From NCBI RefSeq assembly GCF_025766255.1, contig NW_026516855.1, positions 1 to 58,659 on the forward strand: a stretch of DNA of 58,659 nucleotides. The letters run 5' to 3'. The notes below the pieces were generated by a model, which had not been told where the DNA came from, did not search any database, and saw only the letters and a program-made list of their open reading frames with translations. Position 1 is the first letter of the stretch, and each line of letters opens with the position of its first letter. Of the stretch, positions 1-10,623 are shown in pieces. This DNA comes from Zychaea mexicana (taxonomy: Eukaryota > Mucoromycota > Mucoromycetes > Mucorales > Lichtheimiaceae). Position numbers and translations under genes: made by a program.

Positions 1-583
1 ATTTATAACTATATAATTTTTTTGTACTTTCATTAGGATTATAATATTTTATTTTACTATCATGTCTATCTATAAATAAAGTTACATTTTCAAATCCATT
101 AGGATTATATGCTTTTGCAGCTAAAACTCTAATTTTTATATTTGAAAATAAACTTTCTTAATCTTTTTTAACTTTTTTATTTAAATCTGTATAATTAGAT
201 ATCCAAAAATCTTTATATAAATCATAAAAGGTAGTATATGGTATTATATTTGCCATTTTAGGACCTGTTCTACCAGATATCATATGATATAATAAAATTA
301 AACCTTTTTCTATTTCTCTATAAGGTCCAGGATATTCTTTATTTGTATATAAAACTGTCAAAAAATAATAAATAGGAATATACCCTAATTTTTCTAATAA
401 TTCTTTTTTAATTTTCATAATATCATTATCTTTAATATCTTTAATTTTTGTTCTATGATTAAATCTATTTCTAATTTCTGGCCATTGTTTATCTAAAAAA
501 TCCCATTTATTTAAAATTAATTTTTCAATTTCATCTTTTAATTTATTTTCAAAGACAATATTAACATTATTATCAAGTTCCAT
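1..583 (-). pseudogene. Element A copy 1: N-terminal half of an AT-rich DDE transposase, cut by window edge
   Basis: The reading frame starts at the ATG at 583 and stays open to a TAA at 158. It then continues in the same frame to position 1, including an IDRHDSKIKYY block that matches the first catalytic-Asp region of copies 2 and 3. The aligned copy 3 has Leu where this copy has the TAA, so the stop is a mutation. Conserved blocks seen here are the N-terminal KWDFL..WPEI.NRFNHRT, EYPGPYREIEKGL and FYDLYKDFWI. The family looks like a DDE_Tnp_4/Harbinger-type endonuclease (inference from the DSHDS, YSYK and DGGY blocks in the other copies). Base composition is extremely AT-rich compared with the MULE, hAT and Helitron genes nearby. 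The rest of the element lies outside the window. Non-functional as it stands. Confidence 0.7.
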
Positions 584-682
584 TTTATATTGATATAAAT
601 ATCATTTTTTTTAATTAATATAAATAAATTTTAAATATCGAAAATGATTATGATACCGACTTGTCCCCACATGCATATAGTA

Positions 683-1045
683 CAGTAGACCCCCGGTAAT
701 GTCAACCCCGTTAATGTCAACCCCCGATATGGTCAACCTTTTTCTGAGAACCTCATATTTTAGCAGAGATAAATTTCAACTTTTACATAAGGTCAATGTC
801 AACACCTTGGCCAGGGTTAACTTCTTATTGAGGTCAAACATATCTAATCAAAAGAGGTTATTTCGTTGTTGGTTGAAAATACATTGTTAGGAATGACTCT
901 GTTGCATACATACATTGTGTTGGGGTGCGCTGGTTTAGTATTTTTATTATACGGTTAAACTTTGTGCCACCCCCTTTAACGTCAACCCCCGTTAGCGTCA
1001 ACACTTTCAGGTGTACTTGAGGTTGACATTAAAGGGGGTCAACTG
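683..1045. mobile_element. pogo/Tc1-like MITE with TA target duplication
   Basis: The left end starts CAGTAGACCCCCGGTAATG. The reverse complement of the right end starts CAGTTGACCCCCTTTAATG. Both ends are flanked by TA (681-682 and 1046-1047). The motif TTAATGTCAACCCC is repeated next to both termini. The 363 bp carry no transposase. TIRs of CAGT..ACCCC type and a TA duplication fit pogo/Tigger-like elements. The autonomous partner is not in the window. Confidence 0.75.
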
Positions 1046-1047
1046 TA

Positions 1048-2002
1048 TATTGTTCATACGTGCATATAGCCAATGATAGTGCTTTATTAGACCACACGAC
1101 ACTGACGGTGACGCGTCAGCATAGGTAGTAAAAAAAAGGATGGAATAATAGTATACAAAAAATAGTAGGGGAAAAAAATACAAAAGAAAAGCCATATAGA
1201 AACTATTCAATAAACTACACATGCTGATGGTATTCAAAAAGCAGCAGTACTAAGGGATTCTTGTTACAGCGATGTACATAGAGATTTTTGATAGAAAAAA
1301 AGAGAAAAAGTATAACCATTAAAATACGTCCTATACTCTATTGCTCCACGCTGTTATAACCCCCACCCTTAAACTTACCTTATAGTACATCATCTTGTTT
1401 CGTTTTCATGGACCACTGTAGCCTAAGGAGGGATGAGATAGATGAGGTTATAGCGAGCTGGTTAGTAACATGAAAGAGGTTGAAGGAATAGCTGGTGAAG
1501 TGAACTCAATCTCATTGGCAGAAGTGAAAGAAAGTGAAGTTGCTCAAGTGACGGTGCTCAGGCGACGGTGTTAGTATGAAGGACTTCAAGGAAGACACAT
1601 TCAGCACGAAGATGTGACAATCTGATGAGGCCGTTCAAGTAAAAAAGCTCAAAGTATAAGTTGGAGATGCACAGCAAACGTAAAAAAAAGTGGGTAGAAG
1701 AGAAAAAGGTGACGAAATTGAATTGAGCAGAGCGGAATACTAAATAATTATAAAGAGCGGCAAAAAGATACACGTAGAAGAAGCTTTTGAAGAAACACGT
1801 CTTTCATATAAAAAAAACTGCTTTATTCAATTCTTATATGTCCAGAGCGCAAGGCCATGACGAACTTTTTCATCTAATGTTCGATCGTTAAGTTCTATTG
1901 TAGGTCGTTCATGGGAGGATGTGTGGCCAGGTTCGTGGATTTTGTCTATCTCATGTAGAAAGCGTGTTGCCTATAAAGCTGATTTAGACTATGCTGCATA
2001 TA
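1048..2002. other. Non-coding stretch, nothing recognised
   Basis: I see only short random frames here, with no motifs, no inverted repeats linked to the MITE and no RNA gene. It may hold the 3' flank of the gene at 2003-2870. Confidence 0.4.
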
Positions 2003-2870
2003 TCAAGATGAATAGAGTACGAGTGATCTCATGCTAGTCCTTGTATTATCGGATCTCCAAGCTGGACGAGAGATCACTTCACTATCCTCGATATCGGACA
2101 TGCATGCTGCAACAAAGATGTCTCCGGGATCTTGATACAAGGACAGTGCCGGATAGGTCTTATTTGCGTTGTACGTTTTCTTACGCTTGTTCGCCAACTG
2201 TCAACCGAATATATATTGTATGTTATTGCGAATCCATGCTGTAAAGAGAAGTTGAAAATAAACTTACACTTGCACGCGCAGCTCGTTTCTTGCTTTTTTG
2301 TCGGCGAGCTTCTTTTATGTGGTCCGGCTGTGTTTCCCAATTTTTCTTATTGTAAAAAGAAACCCTGAGCGCCCTCTTCATAGCCTGGGTGCTCCATTTA
2401 AAAAGCTGGTAATCTCGACTCTCCGTCACTGTCCTAAGAACTTGATTTATGATGGTACAGTTTGGTTCATCATTGATACATAGGCTGTAATCCCACGCGA
2501 GACCTTGGTGTCTGGATACAGAGGAATAGGCTTCTTGCAGAAGACTCTATATATCATAATTGATGAGATGTTTATAATAGCCCATGCAAAATAACTGTCG
2601 ATTTGTAAAGCTTCTACAAATACGTACCATCATACTACTACTGCTATTGCTCTTGGTATCACTTCTAGCACTGCTTGTATTGTGGCTCTGAATATATGCC
2701 GCAACTCTCTGTTCTAGCTGTCCTACTTGCTGGCGTAATGACTGGATTTCATTGTTATTGACTGGAGAAAAGCTTTGTTGGTGGAATTGACCTGCTGGGA
2801 ACATGGTAGTAGAGAAAGTAGTGACGATATAGATTGCTATGATGCCTATCAATGCTAGAGAATGGCCCAT
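2003..2870 (-). CDS. Uncharacterised protein, three exons (238 aa)
   Basis: Three frames join in phase 0 through two consensus introns. Exon 1 is 2870-2628, with donor GTACGT. Exon 2 is 2546-2268, ending at donor GTAAGT. Exon 3 is 2197-2003, after acceptor TTGACAG. The introns are 81 and 70 bp. The product starts with about 20 hydrophobic residues (possible signal anchor; an alternative start is Met23). A glutamine-rich coiled-coil-like stretch follows (EIQSLRQQVGQLEQRV, residues 41-56), then a Ser/Asn-rich linker. Next comes a conserved-looking region with FKWSTQAMKRAL, a strongly basic segment (KEARRQKSKKRAARAS plus NKRKK) and an acidic MSDIEDSE box. The gene at 48576-49643 has the same order of parts, including coiled coil, basic region and LSDEETD box, so the two are probably distant paralogs. 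I do not recognise a function. The basic and acidic parts would suit a nuclear, nucleic-acid-associated protein, but the hydrophobic N-terminus argues against that unless the start is downstream. Confidence 0.6.
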
Positions 2871-3264
2871 CTATTTATACTTTAGTTGAAATGGATGATT
2901 CAGACACCAAATTACCGAGCTCTCTACTAGATAAACGTCTTGGCCAAATAAGTTGAGATGTCCGTTCGCTGAATGAGCTATTCGGTACAGGCCATCCGGA
3001 ACACTTTTGCATGATATGCCTTGATGTGTAAAATCTGTAAACAAGTCTCAGGAAAAGTAGACATATATTATAGACAGGGATGCATCTAATCGCGCGAGGA
3101 TGGTATTTGTTGTTTCTCTTTCTTAGCTATGTGATGCAGATATAGTTTTGCTTTGAAGTAAGTGAGACAGCATTGTCGATTCGGGGCATGTCTGTTGTAT
3201 AACATCCATGAGTGCGTAGTACATGACAGAATACATAGATGCTTAGAGGAAAGAGAGAAAATTA

Positions 3265-3530
3265 TATATACCAAAAAGAGATGCTGCCCGCTGTACGCTA
3301 TCTATTACCAAAACCAAAGTCATGCATAAGAAAGATGGGATATGTTAGTGTAGGGACAACGATAAAACAAGCAAAGAAACAATACCAAATCGAGATGCTG
3401 TCCGCTGTATATTACCCATCATTTATCATCTGTCGTATTGAAGGCAAAAGTATACATATCTCATTGTGCGGGGGAAAAACATGCATAGACAAAGTTACCA
3501 AATCCAGATGCTGCCCGCTGTAATATATAT
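3265..3530. repeat. Diverged tandem repeat, unit about 113 bp
   Basis: The core GATGCTGyCCGCTGTA occurs at 3280-3295, 3394-3409 and 3507-3522, each preceded by a TACCAAAAnnGA-like run. The spacing is 114 and 113 bp. The sequence between cores has diverged strongly. A weaker relative (GAGATGTCCGTTCGCTG) lies near 2950. The surrounding 2871-4100 contains no convincing gene. Confidence 0.55.
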
Positions 3531-4231
3531 CAACTAGGTCAAAGCCTTGTTCGTGCATGTGCATTTCCTATTCTTTTCGTTCGCTGCTGTAAGCGTCATG
3601 CAGCTACCATTACACAATAGGACGTGGAATATGCACATCCTGGTTTATATATCGATTCGCGCCATCACATTATGATAAAGAAACACTATCAATCCAGTTG
3701 TGAGCAGCTGTTTTTTATTTCATTCTTTCACGAAAAAAATGTTGTTACCCTCTGGTTGCTGTGTAAGATAATTGTACCTGCAAAAAATTCATCTGTAACT
3801 TACTGTTCTACATGAAGATGGCCGTGAAAAATTAAACACACTTCAGAAACAGCGGTGTTTACTCTACCTGCATAGTAGCATTTACCAAAAACGACTACAC
3901 ATCCACACCGGCATTGCTGTGCATTTCCAACAATTAATATAGCATCCTCATCCGTCCAAAGTCCAAAGCAATAATAGCTTCCTAGTACTTTCTGCATAAG
4001 TTTTCTGCTTCGACTATATATAAGCTGGATAAAATAAGTCTTTGGATCATATAACCATTTTTTTTCAAGTACCTTCATTATGTCAACTCCCCCACGCTTC
4101 CATCACTTACACTGGATCCAAACAGAGCTGTACTGTGTCATTGCGACAGTTGTTTCGTTTCAAACGACTCGCACTGTAAGCTTGTGTCAGCACGAACAGA
4201 ACGTCGCCATCATCACGACCATGGAATAGCC

Positions 4232-4296
4232 AAGTGTATGTTGTCGTATATATATTGCTGTATATGTTGTTGTGTATATATTGTTGTATGGTTACT
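4232..4296. repeat. TGTATAT/TGTTGT simple repeat
   Basis: A low-complexity run of TGTATATrTTGyTG units. Confidence 0.6.
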
Positions 4297-4499
4297 AATA
4301 CATAAATGGCCATCCTTCTAGTTTCTGCATGGCGCGAAGGTCGTTCAAACCTCCAGCTACTCTATTTGGATTAGCCAAGCACCAGCGAAAGTTGTAAGTT
4401 GCCATTTGTCTTCAGAGTGGGAACGTCTTCGGTTGTTCGGTGCTAGTATCGACGATCAGACCATTAACGTTATTGCCATTTGACCTATTAGCCACACCA

Positions 4500-7400
4500 A
4501 TGGAGCTCGATTCAAGCTTGAGTGAGACCAGCGGCCAAGCTACAAGCACGATTGACTTGCTGCAACTGCCACCATCAGTTTCGACATTCGACATTACTAT
4601 TGAGGGAGAAGAGGACGAAAACACCGATGGTAAATTTATGTTCTCGTATAAACTAAAGATAGTAGCACGAAATTCAAATTATTAGTATCTCATACACTAT
4701 GTTCTACACAGATATTACACGACCATCTGACTTCATTATCATGTTTTACCTTTTCCTGGCCTTATTCCAAGATCGCTATTTAAGCAGGGCTGGTGGTGAG
4801 CTGCTCCTCCATTTTCTATCTGTCGTTTTTGCGGGTCTCTACATTCCAATTAGTATCCCACGGTCAATGGCTACTGTACGCCGCTTATCTGGTCTTAACG
4901 AGCTCTTGGATTGCGGTCAAGCAATCGTTATATGCCCCAGCTGCCACTGCCTCTATCCCAATGAACATATACCTACCGACTTGAAATGCTCGTTCCAGAA
5001 GTTCCCACACCATCTAATGATAGCACACCGAGCCCTATGCGGCATGAACTTGTTTCATTTGAGAAACAGAAACCTTGTACCTCCCAAAGTGTATGCGTAT
5101 CATCCTGTGTCAGCAAGCCTTGCAATTATGATGCATAGACCAGGATTCGGCGAAAAACTCCAGCACTGGAGGAAGAGTATCAATCCATAACAATTAATTT
5201 TACTGTAAACAGTAAATTAATTTAAGTTAAGGATTTCACTGTCAAGCTAAGCTGCGTCCAAGTATTCCTTGCTTAGAGGAGGGGATGCTCACTACCGTTC
5301 CACCACTATAAGTTTCAAATTAAACATTAAAGGATATATGGTGCAAGCACCTTATAATCCGCAAATTTTTGGGTAATCTTTGAATCCCTACTACTTTTTA
5401 ATGTCACCTTAAAATAAAAAAAGAAGCGCCTACTTATGTTTTTTAGACCTTTAATAACAATATTTGTGGATTAGATTTGAGTTCTTGCTTCTTTAAAAAA
5501 AGTTATAGGCTTCTGAAGTTGGTCACTTTTGGCTGAGGGATAGCAAATTGAAACATATAGGATTATACTTAAGCAAGCGGAAATCAAGTTTAGCCTTATG
5601 GGTAAAATATTTAAGCGGTCCAAAGCCACTTACGACTGGCTACTAACTTAGGTTCATGTTTGCTTTGCCTTCTCATGCATATTCCACACAATTTATCCAC
5701 TATACCTCGTCCTAAAGATCAAAAGAAAGCTGCTAAAAAGCACAATTGAACAGAAATCGGTAACTTCGTCACTATAATGGAGCAATTGCAGCTGCATATG
5801 AGGAATGTGCGACAACTCCTCTGCTGGCCTTCAGAAACACCTTCCTATTGCTTTAGACTAAGCTTTTCCCCCAATAACCCCATAAAGATTCATAGATATT
5901 ACAAAAGATGGTTTTATTATATAGAAGCATATAAGTAAAGGGAGAGGATGCCTGGGCAGAAGATGAAGAAGTGAGGATATTCATAACCAAAATTGCAAGC
6001 TCCCATCAGAAAGTAGGCATTGATGATTAAAAACTACCATATATAGAAGCGGAATCTGAAAACTCGAAATTGAAACAAATGTCAAAATGTGGATTATAAG
6101 GTGTGTGCACCATATAACTTTAAAAGATTTAAAATAGTTTATACAAAACATAAAACTTTTAAAGAATTAAAAAAAAAAGTTAAAAAAAAGTTAAAAGTTT
6201 CAAAAATAAAAAAATTATAATCTAATTTTTTATTTTTTCATATATATCTTTAAACAATGATTTACCTTTAATCAATAAAACCTTTTAAAGAATTACAATT
6301 AAGGATTAACCCTAGAAGCGAACCCCACGACCAAATTCTTTGGATGATGTATACGATGGTCGCAAATGGTGGTCGATAATGGCGCCAGAATCCGCGGCAG
6401 AAAACCCTGTATCATTCGTTGAATGTGTCGGAAATCAACACTCACTTATGTTGACGCTCAATGTCGATTGGTTCCAGTCATTCGATAAGCAGACTTCATA
6501 TTCTGTCGGTGCCCTGTATATGACAATCAATAACCTACCAAGATCTGAATGATTCAAGTCATCAAATGTCATATTAGTCAGTATAGCACCAGGACCCCAC
6601 GAAAGCTCCAAAGGTACCATTTCGATTATACTGTTGCTTATCTTTTTGCTCGTTGATTCTGGAGTCTCGCATGTATGATTCTGATTCCCTTTCCTTTTTA
6701 TACTGATAGAGCAAATCAATAATTTCCTGCGTCCAATGGTCGACGATCTGTTACATTTATATCATGGCAAAGATATGGTTATTGATGACGGCTCCTTGGT
6801 CAAAGTGCGAGTAGCTCTATTGTTCGTAGCATCGGACATACCAGCTTCAAGAAAGGTTTCTGGCTTTGCAGGTCCAAACTCATTCTACGGATGTAACCAT
6901 TGCGACATTTCCTGGCCATCGCAAGCAGAGAATCCAAGGCTGCACGATTACTCCAACTTTGACTTTCCTTGGAGATTACAGACAAAGGCAAAGAACTTGG
7001 CAGACGCAAAAGCTTGGAAGGCAGCAAAAACGGCTACCGAAAGGGACATAGTTGGAGAAGTCAAATGGAACATGCTGGTCTGAGTTGCATCATCTTCCAT
7101 ACTTTGATCCTGTTTTGCAGACAATAGTCGACTATATGCACAACATGTTCTGCGGGACAGCCGAGCGCATGGCCACCATATGGAAAAATGACAAAACCTT
7201 GACCAAGGAGCATTTGACTGATATGGAGAGTTGCCTTGAAAAGATGGTGGTGCCCCCATCATACAGCATCGCTCGCGGCTGTATTGTGACTGGATTTACT
7301 GGAATGACGTTGGATGAATGGAGGTCGTGGACTGTTGCACTCTCGCCGTCGTTGTTGAAGGGAAGATTGCTTGGAGAAAAGATGACACACTGGTTGCTCT

Positions 7401-8424
7401 TTGTCGTGGCAGCACGTCTCCTCTGTAAGCCATCCATCACCATCGCCGAAAACGAGGAAGCCCACCAACTGCTGCTCAAATTTGGCCGCGACTTTTCAAG
7501 ATTGTACTCTAGAGATCAAGTCACGCCAAATATGCACTTGCATATTCACCTTCGCGACATAGTACTCAATTTTGGCAGCTGCTATAACATGTGGGTATTC
7601 AGCTTTGAGCGGTTCAACAAGATCATCAAGAACCAGCACACCAACCAAAAAGACCGTTTCGAGCTTACGTACATGAAGAAGTTCTTGAGTGTCGTGTTTG
7701 CTGATGATATGGTCCGATGAGTCGTGGTCGAGCGGTGCGGCAACAGCACGATTGCCAGACAGATTGCTGAGCTGTTGCTGCCACAATCAGAAGCCATGCA
7801 AGAGCATTACGATTGTCAGCCGTTTTTAGATCGATCGGATTTCGACTATGCTGCGGGAGTAAGCATAGTTGGTTGGGAGCTGCTGCCACCATCATGTCTT
7901 CCCCTCAAGACGGGCAAAAGGTGTACATAGATACACGCCACTACTACTGTCTTGTCGAGTATTACCAATCGATGTTTCCAGACATGAATTTTGTGTCACT
8001 CGCCAGCACTAGTGGTAATCAGGTCAGCGATCACCTCTACAAATTTGCAAAAGTCGATCTCCTGGGCCAAACATTCATTTCCGAAATGTCTCGCCACATC
8101 AATACCAGCACCTATGTCCGAGTCGTTTGCCCAAGTACTCAGTTTCATACTGAAGCGATCGTTTGTCCTGGGTGTATTTTATATTTCTTTGTCCACAACC
8201 TGCGCAATCCCACCGACGGTAATTTCTGCTAGTTCGTTTTTGCTTTTGTTGAGTACCTACGACCAAATACGCAAGTCTTTGAGTCGTTTAGGATGCTAGA
8301 CATGGACGTCTACCATTTAGAAATCGAACCGTATACGTGGCAGTGTGTTGTTCCTTTGGGGAGGCTCCATTCCGGCGTTGTTGTTACCCCTATTCAAATA
8401 GACAATAGCTGTGCTCTTACATAA
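4500..8424 (+). pseudogene. CMC/EnSpm (Tnp2-type) transposase, decayed
   Basis: Read in pieces, this follows the full order of a Tnp2/Transposase_21 protein. The acidic N-terminus (4500-4629) is joined by an 82-bp intron (4630-4711) to a zinc-finger-like segment CPSCHCLYP with CGMNL and MMHRPGF (4712-5186). A 1.1-kb insertion follows, and then DVYDGRKWW and LTLNVDWFQSFDKQ..YSVGALY (6340-6550). A 96-bp intron (6614-6709) leads to SDIPASRKVSGFAG with CNHC, LPYFDPVLQTIVDYMHNMF, PNMHLHIHLRD and FSFERFNKI, and a C-terminal part that runs to 8424. Damage seen: the insertion; frame changes near 6330, 7079 and 7870; in-frame stops near 6550, 7718 and 8230. The host gene would have encoded the DDE transposase that cuts CACTA-type ends. 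An ATG-led exon-like stretch near 4330 may be an earlier exon. Inactive. Confidence 0.85.
5187..6312. mobile_element. AT-rich non-autonomous insertion inside the Tnp2 pseudogene
   Basis: The Tnp2 frame stops at AGTATCAATCC (5176-5186) and resumes at TAGAAGCG (6313), so about 1.13 kb has been added. Inverted copies of ATATGGTGC..GCACCTTATAATCC lie near 5336-5363 and 6090-6117. A hairpin (AATTAATTTTACTGT with its complement) is at the left edge. No protein frame is seen. The target duplication is unclear (possibly a diverged AATCC/TAACC). Confidence 0.6.
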
Positions 8425-8853
8425 TTACCACATAAAATAAAAGTAATCTACTCTTAAAAGCAAAATACCTCAGGTCAGGTCTTTTTCTTTTCTGGCTTCG
8501 TGCTGCTGTAGTTGTAACAAAGAATAAAATAAAAAACAAGTTTTGAATTATAGAAATCGCTTCAGATTTAAAAAGCATTTTGAAGGAATCTAATGCAATG
8601 GCGAATCAAGAAACTTGTAGATGGTCAAATAAATAAAAATGTTGAAGAATTTGATTTAGTAATTGGCAAAAAAAAATAAATAAAAAAGGAGAAAAAAGCA
8701 AAGTGGTGGAGATAAGCATAGTGGCAGTAAAAGTCTCAGAGTGGGAAGAAGCACAGCAGTCCAGGTGGTGTAAAAAAGGGGTCATCCCAGATGGTTTTGG
8801 GGGAGAAGGATTTTAGTGGGGGAGCCAATTTTAATTTATTTGCTGCATCACAG

Positions 8854-8955
8854 CTCTGAAAGCGCTCTGAAAGCGCTCTGAAAGTAAATTCTCACTGAAA
8901 GCACACTGAAAGCACATTGAAAGAAAAACAGAGTACACTGAAAGCACTCTGAAAT
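8854..8955. repeat. 11-bp subterminal-type repeats (CTGAAAGCrCT)
   Basis: About eight copies of CTGAAAGCGCT/CTGAAAGCACA lie 430 bp past the Tnp2 stop. Short clustered repeats near the ends are typical of CMC/CACTA elements, so this probably marks the element's 3' region. A possible terminus CACTGGAGTTAAAACCCG (complement, ending at 8973) is close by, with a weak match at 4110, but no target duplication is visible. Nothing else is recognised between 8425 and 9030. Confidence 0.5.
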
Positions 8956-9030
8956 CGGGTTTTAACTCCAGTGCCCTTTCTTATAATTGTGCGGTATAGC
9001 AGCAATGCAATGGCTGAAGTATATTAGTAT

Positions 9031-9113
9031 GTTGCCTTGGTCGAGTGGACTAAGGCGCCTTCATAATCCAGTTGAGGCTTGGGAAGGCGCAGGTTCGATT
9101 CCTGCAGCTGCTA
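9031..9113 (+). tRNA. tRNA-Ser-like sequence, probably a pseudogene
   Basis: There is a good A box (TGGTCGAGTGG), a perfect B box (GGTTCGATTCC) inside a 5-bp T stem (GCAGG/CCTGC), a short extra arm, and a run of ten T directly after it as a Pol III terminator. The layout fits a class II tRNA, and the segment AATCCAGTTG resembles tRNA-Ser(GCU). The anticodon stem and acceptor stem do not pair well, so no anticodon is assigned. This suggests decay or a tRNA-derived retroelement head. Confidence 0.5.
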
Positions 9114-9144
9114 TTTTTTTTTAGCAAGCAATATTTAGTTTTAT

Positions 9145-9468
9145 TGTGCCGAAGTCTTTTTGGCAGATCAATACCGTAGCCAATAGAAGAGAGATAACAA
9201 AAGAATAAAGAAGAATAAGAGATGACTTGAAAGATGATCTTTATTATTTGATGATGGAGGGGATATTTATATGTTTCCTAAGACTATTGTGTAATGATAA
9301 CTCTAATGAGATGACTATGTGTTGTGTTGATGAATGGATACGTGTTCAAAGGATAAAGAACTACGTGTTTTGCCAAATGTGCATTAACGACAATGGACTA
9401 CGTGTTCGAATAATGGTAAGGTGGGACAAAAAGGGAAAAGGTAAGACCGATCAATTCTGGCTACAACA
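9145..9468 (-). mobile_element. LTR of a truncated Ty3 element (boundaries tentative)
   Basis: On the minus strand a polypurine tract (GGGGAGGGGATAT) directly precedes TGTTGTAGCC at 9468. A matching terminal ..GGCACA at 9145 gives a TG..CA LTR of about 324 bp with a TATA-like TATAAATATC and an AATAAA inside. It follows the integrase fragment in the correct order for a 3' LTR. It ends 31 bp from the tRNA-like sequence. Confidence 0.55.
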
Positions 9469-9484
9469 ATATCCCCTCCCCAAA

Positions 9485-10266
9485 CTATTGGTCGTCCTCG
9501 AACAACAAAGCAATCTGACCAGCAGCATCGAGATAACGGCGTTGAGTGGCGCGAGTTGTGGTGGGATCATACCAAGGATCAGTAGATACCTTTGAAGTAA
9601 TATGGATTGGACGGAGGCGATCAGTGTGAACCCAAGAAGAATAAGCTTGCCCTTGTAAATCTTTGAGCTTGTAAACATCGGTATCTGGGTTGACAGCAAT
9701 GACCTTGTAAGGACCCTTCCTATTAAACTCAAGGCTGAGCTTATTTTTGTGGCGCATCAAAACGTGGTCACCAACAGAAAATTTCTGAGGTTTCATGATG
9801 GCGTCCCAACGGGCCTTGTCCTTCACAGCATTTTCCTTAAGTCGGCTTTCAGCAAGCAATCGTGCTTCACGCAAACAGCGAACTTCTGGGACACGACCAG
9901 AGACGGCAAGGGAGTCGTCGTGCTCCGAATCAGGCAGCAACAAAAAGGGACGCAAGTGGTCACCCGGTAGTCTTGGTTCAACACTGTATGTCAAGAAGTA
10001 AGGGGAAAAACCAGAAGTACAGTGTTTGCAGACACGGCAGGCAAAAACGGCAGGTTGCACAAATTGATCCCACTGATGGATCCTGCCTTGAGTATACTTG
10101 CGCTACATTTGCTTGAGGATCCCGTTGGTTCGCTCAACCTTGGAATTTGTGCGAGGGTGGAATGCTGAAGTGAAAATATGTGTGACCTTAAGGCGACCCA
10201 GGTAGTGAGTGAGGACCTTGGATATAAAATTGGTGCCGCGATCTGTTAAGATTTCTACCGGACACG
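9485..10266 (-). pseudogene. Ty3/Gypsy integrase core and C-terminus, 5'-truncated
   Basis: The frame begins at a junction near 10266 with VEILTDRGTNF (second catalytic Asp region) and runs through HPRTNSKVERTNGIL (catalytic Glu region). After an in-frame TAG (near 10106) it continues with a C-terminal domain (KFSVGDHVLM, KGPYKVI) and stops at 9485. This is the DNA-binding end of a Ty3 integrase. Gag, protease, RT, RNase H and the first half of integrase are missing. The truncation point abuts Merlin coding sequence. It differs clearly from the chromodomain element at 55-58.7 kb and has no chromodomain. Confidence 0.8.
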
Positions 10267-10397
10267 TGTCCGTTCTACTGCCCCCTAAACCCGAATACCT
10301 TTAACGTAGCTACTAATACCATTGGTGGATGGCTTTCTTTTGCCAAACTTCGATTCGTCGATCTCTACAATAATTCCTGGGCCACTAATTGGTTCAC
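10267..10397 (-). pseudogene. Merlin-A transposase, exon 2 fragment
   Basis: After acceptor AATATAG the frame reads GEPISGPGIIVEIDESKFGKR, the first catalytic Asp motif of Merlin/IS1595-type transposases (compare VQIDESKFGKNKYYRGH in Merlin-B). It continues to a TAG at 10285 and GAVERT, then meets the Ty3 fragment at about 10266. The phase (G|GT) fits exactly the donor of the exon at 16679-17069, so both belong to one gene whose intron now holds the Helitron. A perfect 14-bp palindrome (10259-10272) sits at the Merlin/Ty3 junction. Confidence 0.75.
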
Positions 10398-10623
10398 CTA
10401 TATTATTATTAGTTATAAAATACAATAATCAAAGTAGAAAGAGAAATATATATCTTCTATTAAATAGAGCATGGTCCTTACGATTTCAATCCCAGCTAAA
10501 ATCCAGATTTGGAAATAGCAACATGTTTTTTGTTTGTGTTTTTCCATTGTCAGGAACGTGTGCATATTCCGTTGTTGTCTTTCAAAACAATTATTACTGT
10601 GCTTTCAAGTATTCAATAGTACA

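Noticed and set aside
699..890. Short frames in the 0.7-2.0 kb region
   Set aside because: They lie within the MITE or low-complexity DNA and show no motif.
3265..3530. CRISPR-like spaced repeats
   Set aside because: Only three diverged cores at 113-bp spacing in an evidently eukaryotic, intron-containing region.
3800..4078. 92-residue minus-strand frame with CRCGC..GKCYYAG
   Set aside because: No splice partner, no recognisable family, not supported by context. Left as non-coding.
4110..8973. CACTGGA-type termini of the Tnp2 element
   Set aside because: The two ends match over only about seven bases plus scattered positions, and no target duplication flanks them. Not reported as element borders.
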